This document shows positions 44,024 to 52,834 of a stretch of 55,624 bases of DNA, piece after piece. Made by a program: the position numbers and the translations under genes. Each line of letters starts with the position of its first letter. The stretch's first letter is position 1. The stretch is from Candidatus Gastranaerophilales bacterium. GTDB taxonomy: Bacteria > Cyanobacteriota > Vampirovibrionia > Gastranaerophilales > Gastranaerophilaceae. The stretch spans positions 1-55,624 of the forward strand of contig CALURJ010000013.1 of the NCBI GenBank assembly GCA_944323145.1. Direction: 5' to 3'. The notes under the pieces are model-generated. The model had not been told where the DNA came from, searched no databases, and was given only the letters and a program-made list of their open reading frames with translations.

Positions 44024-45163
44024 ATGGACAGACAGGAATTTATCAACGCAAAACGTATCGTTTTCAAATTCGGAACAAACATTTTAAGAGGGGATGACGG
44101 TTATGTATCGCTCCCGAGAGTTTTTTCATTTATTGAAGATCTTGCACGCCTTGCAAGACAGGGTAAAGAAGTTATCGTAATCACATCCGGCGCGGTAGGT
44201 TTGGGGAAAAAGAGACTCGGACTTGAAAGCACCGAAGGTGTAGCCCTAAAACAAGCCTGCGCCGCAATTGGTCAGAGTAAATTAATGTCTATTTATGAAA
44301 CAGGTTTTGATACTTACGGTCTTATTGCTTCACAAATTCTTCTTACAGAAGATGATTTCTCTTTAAGACAAAGATATTTAAGCCTCAGAACAACATTAAA
44401 TAAACTTTTGGAGCTCGGGGTTGTTCCAATTATCAACCAGAACGATACAGTGTCAACCGTAGAAGTGCATCCGCAGTTTGAGCATATGCAGGTATGTTTT
44501 TCAGATAACGACAAACTCTCAGCCCTTGTTGCAAGTGAACTTGACGCAGATTTGCTCATAATTCTTTCTGATGTTGAAGGCTTATATGACAAAAACCCGA
44601 AAACAAATCCTGACGCAAAAATTATAAGAACTGTTGAAGAAGTCACAGAAGATATTCTCGCACTAGGCACAGATGCCTCTGAAGGCGGAAGAGGCGGTAT
44701 GAGAACAAAATTAAAAGCCGCAAGAATGGTTACAAGATTCGGGGGAAAAGTCTTAATTGCAAATGGAAAAATTCCTTATGTAATCAAAAAAATATTTGAA
44801 GGTGAAGATATCGGTACAATGTTTTTACCGCAAACAGAAAATTTACCTGACAAAAAACGATGGATTGGCTACGCTACAAATATTATCGGGCAGATTGTCG
44901 TCAATGACGGAGCAAAAAAAGCACTGCTTAAGCAAAAAAGTCTGCTCCCAATCGGTGTTTGCGAGGTAATAAATGAATTTAACAAGGGCGATGTTGTATC
45001 TATCCTTGATGAAAAACATAACGAAATTGCACGCGGAATAGTAAATTACAGCTCGGATTCCTGCAGAAAAGTTATTGGATGCCACTCTGATAATATTATG
45101 GAAATTCTCGGCTTCAAAAACTATGATGCAATAATTACACGCGACAATATTACATTGCTTTAA
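44024..45163 (+). CDS. proB: Glutamate 5-kinase
   Basis: 379 residues: amino acid kinase domain (FKFGTNIL, ITSGAVGLGKKRL, NQNDTVSTVEV, LSDVEGLYDKNP, EGGRGGMRTKLKAA) followed by a C-terminal PUA domain (about 280-379). First step of proline synthesis, feedback-inhibited by proline in the family. Followed by proA. Confidence 0.96.
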   Translation: MDRQEFINAKRIVFKFGTNILRGDDGYVSLPRVFSFIEDLARLARQGKEVIVITSGAVGLGKKRLGLESTEGVALKQACAAIGQSKLMSIYETGFDTYGLIASQILLTEDDFSLRQRYLSLRTTLNKLLELGVVPIINQNDTVSTVEVHPQFEHMQVCFSDNDKLSALVASELDADLLIILSDVEGLYDKNPKTNPDAKIIRTVEEVTEDILALGTDASEGGRGGMRTKLKAARMVTRFGGKVLIANGKIPYVIKKIFEGEDIGTMFLPQTENLPDKKRWIGYATNIIGQIVVNDGAKKALLKQKSLLPIGVCEVINEFNKGDVVSILDEKHNEIARGIVNYSSDSCRKVIGCHSDNIMEILGFKNYDAIITRDNITLL

Positions 45164-45169
45164 CAAATC

Positions 45170-45232
45170 CTCCCTTGCCCCATCGGATTGATCTCCGTGC
45201 GGGAGAGGGTTAGAGTGAGGGGTAAAATACAA
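45170..45232 (+). repeat. C/G-rich REP-like sequence before proA
   Basis: The proB-proA gap holds CCTCCCTTGCCCC and then GGGAGAGGGTTAGAGTGAGG, a pattern seen in many genomes as dispersed palindromic repeats. A related piece, CCCTCTCCCTGTCCCTCTC, lies between lpdA and alr (42706-42724). The right end supplies the GAGGGG ribosome site of proA. Confidence 0.5.
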
Positions 45233-46486
45233 ATGGACTTTATACAAATAGCTAAAAACGCAAAAGAAGCTTCACTAAAAATTGCAGATTTATCAACTGA
45301 AATAAAAAATAAAGCATTAATTCAAATAGCAGATGAAATTGAAGCACACAAAAACGAAATATTTGAAGCCAATAAAACAGATTTGACCGATGCAGAAAAA
45401 CTTGTTCAAAACGGCAAACTTTCAAAATCTACATTCAACCGCCTAAAGCTTGATGATAACAAAATGCGCGATATGATTCAAGGTATTAGAGACGTCGCTA
45501 AACTTGAAGATCCCGTAAATAAAAAATTACTTGTCCGTGAACTCGATAGCGACCTTACATTATATAAAGTTTCATGTCCTATCGGAGTCCTAGGGATAAT
45601 CTTTGAGGCAAGACCGGATGTTATCGCGCAAATCTCGTCTCTTGCAATTAAATCCGCAAATGCAGTAATTCTAAAAGGCGGAAAAGAAAGTATTAACACA
45701 AATAAGACAATTCTTTCCGTTATAAATTCGGCTCTTGAAAAAGTTCAAGAATTTCCAAAAAATGTTGTTCAACAGGTCTTTACGCATGAAGATGTCGCCC
45801 AAATGCTCAAATGTGATAAATATATTAACCTGATTATCCCGCGCGGCGGAAACAAACTCGTTAAATTCATTAAAGAAAACACTAAAATTCCTGTTCTTGG
45901 GCACGCTGACGGAATTTGTCATATATTTGTCGATGAAACCGCTGAGCTTGATATGGCAATAAAAATTGTAACAGATGCAAAAACACAATATCCAAGTGCC
46001 TGCAATTCTGTTGAAACACTTTTAATCCATGAAAAATTTCCAAAAATTGATAATCTTCTTGCAGCCTTACAGCTATCAGAAATTCAGCTTATTAATAATC
46101 CCGAAAGCTGGTCGCATGAATATGGTGATAAAATTCTTTCGTTCAAACTCGTTAAAAATGTTGATGAAGCAATTGAACACATAAACACATACGGCTCAGG
46201 GCACACAGACAGCATTATTACAAAAAATATTGAAAATGCAGAAAATTTTATGAACAAAGTAGATTCAGCAGGAGTATACTTTAATGCATCAACAAGATTT
46301 GCAGACGGCTTCCGCTACGGCTTCGGAGCAGAGGTCGGAATTTCCACGAACAAAACTCACGCCAGAGGACCTGTAGGCTTAGAAGGACTGACAATATACA
46401 AATATAAACTCATCGGCAACGGCAATATAGTAAAAGATTATGTTGACGGAACAAAATGTTTTCATCATAATGATATTAAAATTTAA
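45233..46486 (+). CDS. proA: Glutamate-5-semialdehyde dehydrogenase
   Basis: The ATG at 45233 begins MDFIQIAKNAKEAS, the family start; the extra 15 codons from 45188 fall in the repeat. 417 residues, aldehyde dehydrogenase fold: CPIGVLGIIFEARPDV, the GGKESINTN block, catalytic Cys in YPSACNSVETLL (about residue 256), TRFADGFRYGFGAEVGIST. Second step of proline synthesis, with proB. tRNA-Ser begins 8 nt after its stop. Confidence 0.96.
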   Translation: MDFIQIAKNAKEASLKIADLSTEIKNKALIQIADEIEAHKNEIFEANKTDLTDAEKLVQNGKLSKSTFNRLKLDDNKMRDMIQGIRDVAKLEDPVNKKLLVRELDSDLTLYKVSCPIGVLGIIFEARPDVIAQISSLAIKSANAVILKGGKESINTNKTILSVINSALEKVQEFPKNVVQQVFTHEDVAQMLKCDKYINLIIPRGGNKLVKFIKENTKIPVLGHADGICHIFVDETAELDMAIKIVTDAKTQYPSACNSVETLLIHEKFPKIDNLLAALQLSEIQLINNPESWSHEYGDKILSFKLVKNVDEAIEHINTYGSGHTDSIITKNIENAENFMNKVDSAGVYFNASTRFADGFRYGFGAEVGISTNKTHARGPVGLEGLTIYKYKLIGNGNIVKDYVDGTKCFHHNDIKI

Positions 46487-46494
46487 ATAAAAAA

Positions 46495-46581
46495 GGAGAG
46501 GTGTCCGAGTGGTTTAAGGTGCGGATCTCGAAAGTCTGTGAGGGGTAACACTCTCCGTGGGTTCGAATCCCACCCTCTCCG
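46495..46581 (+). tRNA. tRNA-Ser (anticodon CGA)
   Basis: 87 nt class II tRNA: acceptor GGAGAGG / CCTCTCC with discriminator G, anticodon loop CTCGAAA, a long variable arm and the T-loop GTTCGAATC. CCA is not encoded. The reverse strand gives the familiar RGWDSNPR spurious ORF. The Mu-like element begins about 70 nt downstream. Confidence 0.97.
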
Positions 46582-46995
46582 TTTTTTGGGGCACGCAAGG
46601 GTCTTTTTTATGTGGCGGGATGAGAACCACTGTATTGAAGAGAGTGTTTTGCGTATGACAGATGGTGCGATTATTTCGGGCAATCGGCTTGTGTAGCGGA
46701 TTTTAGGGGTAGGAAATAATCAAACCATGTGTACCATAAATACTCTTTTTACTCTTTTTCTACTCGGCACAGATGGTGTGATTATTTCGGGCAAAAGGAT
46801 TACAACCCTCTTTCTGCTTGTGTTTTAGGGCGATTAAGGCTTGGTACAAATGGTATGATTATTTTGGGCAAGTGAGTCGTTTGAGGTTTTTGAAAATTCT
46901 GCCGTTCTGTTAAATTTTTTAATTGATACGAAACCGACACAATGCTCGGAAGTAGTGTTCCAATTCTTCATCTTCAGAGTTAATGTGTGTGTACC
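46582..46995 (+). other. Left flank of the Mu-like element, no gene
   Basis: About 410 bp without an ORF. It holds three transposase-binding-like repeats (46657-46871). It also holds a 14-bp near-repeat TGTGTACCATAAAT (46728-46741), which matches TGTGTACCATGAAT at the transposase start codon (46988-47001) except for one base. A T-rich tract follows the tRNA. The boundary with chromosomal DNA must lie between 46582 and about 46657. Confidence 0.65.
46657..46871 (+). repeat. Three 27-bp direct repeats, putative transposase-binding sites
   Basis: Copies at 46657-46683, 46768-46794 and 46845-46871 share the pattern ACARATGGTRYGATTATTT followed by YGGGCAA. Starts are 111 and 77 bp apart. Three like-oriented sites ahead of a MuA homologue mirror the L1-L2-L3 layout of phage Mu. 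A TG dinucleotide at 46656, before the first copy, would fit a TG...CA terminus. Confidence 0.82.
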
Positions 46996-48984
46996 ATGAA
47001 TGAATATGTAACTATTAAAGAAATCGCACAGGCTAAGGGGTTAAAGAGCACTCGTTCAATCCGAATGGAAATCAACAAACCTGAAAGCAAATATATTTCA
47101 AGGGAAGTCAAAGTTAACGGCGGTATCTCATACGAAATATTGTTTTCAAGTTTAGAACCTGAATTACAACAAAAACTTCGGGAATGCGAAACAAAATCAA
47201 CGGCAATTGTTCCGTTGAATTACAAACCGCCTATTATTACAGATAAAGCAAGACAGACGGCAAATCACAGAATGAACATTGTTAAAGCCGCACTTGAACA
47301 CAGAAATAAATATCCGAGTATAAAAGAGGCTGATGCTGAATTTTTAGACCTGTATAATTCTGGATTGTATTTACCAAAAGCATACGAATTTCTGGGCCGT
47401 ATTTCAATCGGAACATTAAGAAGATACATACAAGCCTACAAGAAAACAGGCAACGCAGAATCCCTAATACCTCAATACAAAATAACAAAACAGGGTGAAT
47501 ATAACAGCATTTTAGATGACAATATGAAAAAAGTTCTGCTTGCTCTTTTACTTCATCAGAATAAATTCGGGTACAATACGGCAATCAGGCTTGCAAAACA
47601 AGTGTTGATTAAAAAAGGATATGATGAAGATGCTCTGCCGAGTAATATAACTTTTAAACGGTTTGCGGAGCATTTCAGAAAAAATAATTATGCGGAATGG
47701 GTGTTAAGACGTGAGGGTATGAAAGCCTACCACGATAAGGTTGAACCGTATATTGAAAGGGATATAAGTAAAATAGAAGTTGGAGATGTGTTAATCGCAG
47801 ACGGACACGTTCTCAATTTTCAAGTAATAAATCCGTTTACAGGAAAACCGACCAGAGCAACTTTGGTCGGTTTTTTAGACTGGAAGTCAACAGCTCTTGT
47901 CGGCTATGAAATTATGATGACTGAAAATACTCAGTGCATAGCCTCTGCCCTTAGAAATGCAATTATTAATTTAGGTATTATCCCGAAAGTAGTTTATCAA
48001 GATAATGGTAAAGCATTTAAGGCAAAGTATTTTCAATCTTGTGATTTTGACGAGGAGTGTTTTAACGGAGTGTATGCCAATTTAGATATTCACTCCGTTT
48101 TTGCTAAACCATACAATGCACGTGCAAAAGTTATAGAAAGATTTTTCTTAGATTTTCAGGAAGAATTTGAAAAACTTATGCCAAGTTATATCGGCACTTC
48201 AATTGAAAACCGTCCTGCGTGGATGAATAGAAATGAAAAACTGCATTTACAACTTCATAATCAACAAACAAAAGGAAATATTCCGACAGTACAAGAGACT
48301 ATTAAATATATTAATGCCTGGCTTGAATACAGGAATCAAAAAGCCTGTCCTAATGATCGTTCAAAGAGAATTCAAGAGGTATTAAATTCTGTTCGGAAAC
48401 AAGATATTAATAAATCTGCACTCGATTATTTAATGATGCAAACAGAATCACGAACTATAAATAAACACGGAATAACATTTCTCGGAATGCATTACAGGAG
48501 TGACGTTATACTTGGACTTCGGGATAAGGTTTATGTCAGATATAGCTTATTTGATCTTTCAAAGGTTCATGTTTATTCAATGAAAGGTGAATTTTTATGC
48601 GTGGCTCACAGGGTACAAAAAGTGCATCCGATGGCAAATATTCTTGGCACAGTTAAAGATATGGAGGAATACAAGCAGCAGTACCAAAAGCAACAGAAAA
48701 TTAAAAGCAGACTTATCAAACAAATTAAAAAGACATTTACTAAAGATGAACTTCAGGTTTTAGAAATTGAACCGGAACCTGTTTTGGAAATAGAAGAACA
48801 ACCAAAGCCGAAACGTGAACATAAGCAAACACCTCGTGAACAGCAGATGAACGTGCCGATGTTTAATTCAAATTATGAAAAATATGAATGGTTGATGACA
48901 AACGGAACAACAAATCCGCAGGATAGAAAGTGGCTTGCGGATTATATAAAAAGCGATGAATATTACAACTTATATGGAGATTAA
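46996..48984 (+). CDS. MuA-type DDE transposase, module 1
   Basis: 662 residues from the ATG at 46996; a GTG three codons earlier is possible. The N-terminal winged-helix DNA-binding domain (about 1-60, VTIKEIAQAKGLKSTRSIRM) resembles the Mu end-binding domain. A further helical DNA-binding region follows (about 75-210). The RNase H-like catalytic core has Asp269 (IADGH), Asp336 (YQDNGKAFK) and Glu381 (IERFF). A beta-barrel Mu C-terminal domain is at about 475-550. The acidic and Lys-rich tail (about 580-660) could contact the ATPase, as in MuA. No good Shine-Dalgarno. The ATPase gene follows after 3 nt. Confidence 0.92.
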   Translation: MNEYVTIKEIAQAKGLKSTRSIRMEINKPESKYISREVKVNGGISYEILFSSLEPELQQKLRECETKSTAIVPLNYKPPIITDKARQTANHRMNIVKAALEHRNKYPSIKEADAEFLDLYNSGLYLPKAYEFLGRISIGTLRRYIQAYKKTGNAESLIPQYKITKQGEYNSILDDNMKKVLLALLLHQNKFGYNTAIRLAKQVLIKKGYDEDALPSNITFKRFAEHFRKNNYAEWVLRREGMKAYHDKVEPYIERDISKIEVGDVLIADGHVLNFQVINPFTGKPTRATLVGFLDWKSTALVGYEIMMTENTQCIASALRNAIINLGIIPKVVYQDNGKAFKAKYFQSCDFDEECFNGVYANLDIHSVFAKPYNARAKVIERFFLDFQEEFEKLMPSYIGTSIENRPAWMNRNEKLHLQLHNQQTKGNIPTVQETIKYINAWLEYRNQKACPNDRSKRIQEVLNSVRKQDINKSALDYLMMQTESRTINKHGITFLGMHYRSDVILGLRDKVYVRYSLFDLSKVHVYSMKGEFLCVAHRVQKVHPMANILGTVKDMEEYKQQYQKQQKIKSRLIKQIKKTFTKDELQVLEIEPEPVLEIEEQPKPKREHKQTPREQQMNVPMFNSNYEKYEWLMTNGTTNPQDRKWLADYIKSDEYYNLYGD

Positions 48985-48987
48985 TCT

Positions 48988-49704
48988 ATGAAGAAAACAT
49001 TTATTAAAACAAAAAACGTCAAGCGGTTTGTGGCTTTGATGGATGAGTTGCAGAAACTTCCGCCGAACATTCCAAAACTTGCATTAGTTTACGGCGACCA
49101 TGGGCTTGGAAAATCTCAGACAATCCAGTGGTGGGCAGATAAAAACGATTCTGTATATGTTCGGGCAACGCAAGGGATGACGAGCAGATGGCTTTTATCT
49201 GAAATTGCGGAGGAACTTGGAGAAGAACCTTACTGGCATACGCAGGAAACATTTGAACTCATAGAGAATTATTTAAGGCAGAATCCTAAAATAATTATTG
49301 TTGATGAGATTGATTATTTGATTGAAAAACATACGGTTGAGACTTTAAGGGATTTGCACGATAGGACAGCTTGTCCGATAGTTCTAGTCGGAATGGGGGC
49401 GGCTGACAAAAAACTTGCAAGATATCCGCATCTTGTAGATCGTCTGTATAAAACTTTGAAATTTGAACAATTTAATGCTGAAGATATAACCGAGATTCTT
49501 CAACAAATAACCGATTTGGAGTTTACTCCTGATGCAATAAATTACCTTACAACAAGGACAAACCAATTCAGGCAACTGGTTAAGTTGATTAATAAAATAG
49601 AAAAACTGTCTGAAACAAACAAAATTGATGAGATAGACGAATATACATTGAAAGGATTATTAAATGAAAGACAGAATCTTAAGGCTTTGCAGAAGGTTGG
49701 ATAA
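48988..49704 (+). CDS. MuB/TniB-type AAA+ ATPase, module 1
   Basis: 238 residues, GGAG upstream. Walker A GDHGLGKSQ (about 36-44), Walker B IIIVDEID (about 98-105), sensor-like LVGMG, and a C-terminal helical lid. Such ATPases coat target DNA, select insertion sites and activate the transposase. It lacks the N-terminal helix-turn-helix of MuB that the second module's ATPase has, so it resembles TniB or TnsC-like proteins in length. The next gene overlaps by 41 nt. Confidence 0.9.
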   Translation: MKKTFIKTKNVKRFVALMDELQKLPPNIPKLALVYGDHGLGKSQTIQWWADKNDSVYVRATQGMTSRWLLSEIAEELGEEPYWHTQETFELIENYLRQNPKIIIVDEIDYLIEKHTVETLRDLHDRTACPIVLVGMGAADKKLARYPHLVDRLYKTLKFEQFNAEDITEILQQITDLEFTPDAINYLTTRTNQFRQLVKLINKIEKLSETNKIDEIDEYTLKGLLNERQNLKALQKVG

Positions 49705-50338
49705 ATTTACACTTGATGAGATTTCAACTATTGCTGAAGATGTTGATGAGGCTGTTTTAGAGTTACTTCTCTTGACATTGGTTAAAGAGGGAAAATTAAC
49801 TTTAAGAAATGACCTGTATTTTTATAATAAACAGAGTTTTAATAAAAAATATTCCATATTATCTTATTATCCGGCAAAGATTTTGGATATTGTAATACGG
49901 TGTTTTTGCCTTTCAATTCCGGCATATAAAGCCAAAGACGTAATTGGTATTGCAGAAAGTTCTACGATGCAATTATATTATATTTTTAGGGAGTTAATTT
50001 ACGAACGGCAGACAAATAAATTAAAATCACTATATGATAAATCTCCGCAGCAAGGCAGAAACAGAATTTTTTACGATGAGGAATTTTCTTTTTATGTTTA
50101 CGATAATCAGGTCTTTGTAAGTGAAAAATCATTTCAAAGCCCTGAAGAAAAAGCATTTACAAAACCTGAAATTCAAGAATTCAAAAAGGTTTACAGTTAT
50201 CTGACGAGATTTACCTCTCACAATTCAAACAAAGTTGACCTGCTGCAAAAACTCGCCGAGGGAATCTGGAGGAGAAACAAGGAATTTGAGGAACTTTATT
50301 TTGATTTAAAAGTTAATTTACTTAATATTTCTTCATAA
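49664..50338 (+). CDS. Third gene of transposition module 1, unknown function
   Basis: 224 residues, overlapping the ATPase gene by 41 nt, hence translationally coupled. The N-terminal 55 residues look like a winged helix (LDKFTLDEISTIAEDVDEAV, LTLVKEGKLTLRNDLYFYN). A second helical region with possible helix-turn-helix character (IPAYKAKDVIGIAESSTMQLYY) follows at about 90-115. The rest is mixed and Phe/Lys-rich. It is not TniQ, as the zinc cysteines are absent, and not a recombinase. It might be a targeting or regulatory factor; this is inference from position. Confidence 0.75.
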   Translation: MKDRILRLCRRLDKFTLDEISTIAEDVDEAVLELLLLTLVKEGKLTLRNDLYFYNKQSFNKKYSILSYYPAKILDIVIRCFCLSIPAYKAKDVIGIAESSTMQLYYIFRELIYERQTNKLKSLYDKSPQQGRNRIFYDEEFSFYVYDNQVFVSEKSFQSPEEKAFTKPEIQEFKKVYSYLTRFTSHNSNKVDLLQKLAEGIWRRNKEFEELYFDLKVNLLNISS

Positions 50339-50682
50339 ACTTTTCCCCGATTTTTTTAATAGTCCTTATCCTTTTTGTTATCTGATTTTAAAGTAAATAT
50401 AAAAAATTCGTTCATTTTTTCTGTTCCTGTTATTACTGTTTTTTATTTTCAAAAGTCGGGGAATATTCCCCGCTGTTGAATTTTCGCCTCTTCCATATAT
50501 AAATAATTTTCATATAATTGAGTTATAGGTTAAAGATTTCCCGGTAGAGCCAGTCATATTGCCTTATTAGGCATTATTCTGCTGTGCAAAAAATACTGGA
50601 CAGTCGGCTTATAGAAAAATTTTCAAAATCTTATACAGCTTGATTATAGACAACTAACTATATCAAGAGAGGATTGAAAAAT
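50339..50682 (+). promoter_or_regulatory. Junction region between the two modules with 16-bp palindrome
   Basis: 344 bp without a gene. It contains the perfect palindrome CGGGGAATATTCCCCG (50457-50472) and a related half site TTCCCCGA (50345-50352) after the module 1 stop. A T-rich run follows that half site. The AGAGAGG ribosome site of the HTH gene closes it. The palindrome is operator-like. No reverse copy of the 27-bp end repeats is recognisable here, so I see no right end of module 1. Confidence 0.6.
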
Positions 50683-50898
50683 ATGTCAAATTGTGTTTAT
50701 TGCAAAAAACAAATTTTAACTAAATTTATTTTTTCCCTTTTGGATCTTAAATCAAAAGAAATTCAGATGGCTTTGAATATTTCCAAAAGTGTAGTAAGCC
50801 GCTATTTGACTGGGGAGAGAGGGTGTCCGGAAATTGACCTTTATATTATTGAAAAGATTTTCGGAATAAAAGTAAAGGATTACACAATTAATGAATGA
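50683..50898 (+). CDS. Small helix-turn-helix protein
   Basis: 71 residues from the ATG at 50683 (GAGAGG upstream; an in-frame TTG lies three codons earlier). A Cro/CI-type helix-turn-helix is visible: SKEIQMALNISKSVVSRYLTGER (about 24-46). The N-terminus has CVYCKKQ, a lone Cys pair that may bind metal. It overlaps the transposase start by 8 nt. By position it could be the module's repressor or the Mu Ner equivalent, acting on the upstream palindrome. Confidence 0.75.
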   Translation: MSNCVYCKKQILTKFIFSLLDLKSKEIQMALNISKSVVSRYLTGERGCPEIDLYIIEKIFGIKVKDYTINE

Positions 50899-52834
50899 AA
50901 CCAAGCAAGTAAAATCAAATATTCCGGCTTGGATTTCAATTCAAGAAGCGTGTAATCTTTTGAATGTCAAAGAGAAGACAATCAAAAATCGCTGCTACAA
51001 AGGTGATTTTATTTATAAAATTGAAGTAAAAGATAATATAAAACAAATTTTTATTCGTTATTCATCTTTACCTATATCAAAAAAAATTGACAACGAATCT
51101 GATAATAAAAAATATTCTGAAGCCCCTTTATGGTCACGCATTCAGGCAGATAAATACATAGATGTTATCCAAAAAAGTCTTTGTTTGAGAGGCAGAGCCT
51201 TAAAACTGTTCATCGAAAATTGGAATAAAAATAATCCTGATAACCAAACGTCTTATTCTTCCTTAATTAGAATGAGAAATAGATACTTTGCTTGTGGAAT
51301 AAATGGTTTACTATCAAGATATGGAAACAATTCAGGCAGATCAATAATAAAAGATTGCTATTTTGATTACTTCAAAAATTTGTATTTGATGGAGGGTGCT
51401 CCCTCTTTACAAACCTGTTGGGATTTGACACTTGGCTATGCAATGAGAGAAAACGGAGTTGAAAGAGTCAATTTCCCAAGTTGTTCAACCTTTAAACGCA
51501 GGTTAAGACGTGAAGTACCAAAACAAAGTATTTATTTAGCGAGATATGGGGAATCCGCTTGGAATAGGAAATACGGCAATTACATTGATAGAGACTACTC
51601 TACTGTAATTTGCGGTGAAGCGTGGGTTTCAGATCACGCTCAGATAGACGTTGCCTGTCTTACTCAAGACGGCAACGTTGTATTTCCTTGGGTTACAGCT
51701 TGGAGAGATTATAAATCAGGGAAATGGCTCGGTTGGATATTGCAATCAGGAAATCCAAATTCGGATCATATTTTTCAATCATTTTATTATGCGGTCAATG
51801 AATTTGGCTTACCTAAAGATGTCATCATAGATAACGGCAAGGACTATCGTTCGAAAGACTTTGCCGGCGGACGTCAATTTAAAGTTGAAACCAATCAACG
51901 CAAAACAAGGTCTATGCTTGGAGAATTGAATGTCAATGTACACTTCGCTCTTCCATATAATGCACAGACAAAACCAATTGAAAGAGATTTCTTAAAAATA
52001 AAGGAACTGCTCTCTAAACACTGTGTTGGATATCGTGGCGGCAATGTTGTTGAACGACCTGAAAAACTTGCAAAAGAGATTAAAGCAGGAAAAATCATTC
52101 CGTTTGAACAGTTTAAGGAAATATTTGACGATTTTGTGATTAATGTCTTAAACAAACGTCCGTCACAAGGTAAAAATCTTGCGGGATTATCACCAAACCA
52201 ATTATTTAATCAGGAATTTGCAGAAAAAATCAGACCATCAAAAGATGCTCTTAAATTGTTCTGCATGAGGACATCAAAAACATTCACAATTATTAGAAAC
52301 GGCATTAAGGATAATGAACTCGGTATTACTTATTGGGCTGATTGGATGGTTTCAAAAACGAGATTAAAGGTTTATCTCCGTCGGGATGTTCAAAATTACA
52401 AAGAGGCTTGGGCTTTTAGAGCCGATAATAACGAATTTGTCGGCAAAGTTACTGCGGTCAAAGCTGTTGCGGCTCTTCAAGCAGACGAAATTTCAAAAGA
52501 AGCTTTCAAAGAGGCTATGGCTATTAAAAAACGCAGTTTGAAGATTGCAAAATCATATATTAAACAAACTCGTGAGATTAGCCTTGAAGAAAAATGTGCA
52601 AATTATAAAGCCGCATACGCAAGCGTTGAAAAGCAAACCAAGCCAAAAGTTTCGTTAATCGCTAACACCAAAATGGATAAAGTTATTCAAAAAAGTAAAG
52701 AAATGGAATCCTTTGGGAAATACGATTTATCAATGTTTTTAAACGATAGCAAGCCAGAAGAAAAACCGCTCTATTTATACGAGACGGATAAAATTCTCGA
52801 TCAAGAATTAAAAGGAGTCGCCAATGGATATTAG
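50891..52834 (+). CDS. MuA-type DDE transposase, module 2
   Basis: 647 residues. N-terminal MuA-like winged helix (about 10-60, WISIQEACNLLNVKEKTIKNRCYKG). Helical end-binding domain (about 75-220). Catalytic triad Asp248 (VSDHAQID), Asp314 (IIDNGKDYR) and Glu364 (PIERDF). Mu C-terminal barrel (about 455-525) and a helical tail. It is clearly divergent from module 1's transposase: no long identical stretches, and different spacing from Asp to Glu. Overlaps the HTH gene and the next ATPase gene, as in a Mu-type operon. Confidence 0.92.
   Translation: MNETKQVKSNIPAWISIQEACNLLNVKEKTIKNRCYKGDFIYKIEVKDNIKQIFIRYSSLPISKKIDNESDNKKYSEAPLWSRIQADKYIDVIQKSLCLRGRALKLFIENWNKNNPDNQTSYSSLIRMRNRYFACGINGLLSRYGNNSGRSIIKDCYFDYFKNLYLMEGAPSLQTCWDLTLGYAMRENGVERVNFPSCSTFKRRLRREVPKQSIYLARYGESAWNRKYGNYIDRDYSTVICGEAWVSDHAQIDVACLTQDGNVVFPWVTAWRDYKSGKWLGWILQSGNPNSDHIFQSFYYAVNEFGLPKDVIIDNGKDYRSKDFAGGRQFKVETNQRKTRSMLGELNVNVHFALPYNAQTKPIERDFLKIKELLSKHCVGYRGGNVVERPEKLAKEIKAGKIIPFEQFKEIFDDFVINVLNKRPSQGKNLAGLSPNQLFNQEFAEKIRPSKDALKLFCMRTSKTFTIIRNGIKDNELGITYWADWMVSKTRLKVYLRRDVQNYKEAWAFRADNNEFVGKVTAVKAVAALQADEISKEAFKEAMAIKKRSLKIAKSYIKQTREISLEEKCANYKAAYASVEKQTKPKVSLIANTKMDKVIQKSKEMESFGKYDLSMFLNDSKPEEKPLYLYETDKILDQELKGVANGY

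Noticed and set aside
46483-46683. Minus-strand ORF over the tRNA with RGWDSNPR
   Set aside because: A well-known spurious translation of the reverse strand of a tRNA T-arm; no ribosome site.
46657-46871. Three repeats as a CRISPR array
   Set aside because: Spacers are 84 and 50 bp and unequal, copies differ, and no cas gene is present; transposase sites fit better.
46996-50338. Module 1 as a CRISPR-associated transposon or Tn7-like element
   Set aside because: No TniQ zinc motif, no TnsA and no Cas gene is visible; the transposase has the Mu-type N-terminal domain.
50560-50588. Inverted copy of the 27-bp end repeat near ATTGCCTTATTAGGC
   Set aside because: Only scattered bases match when aligned to the reverse complement of the end repeat; not above chance.
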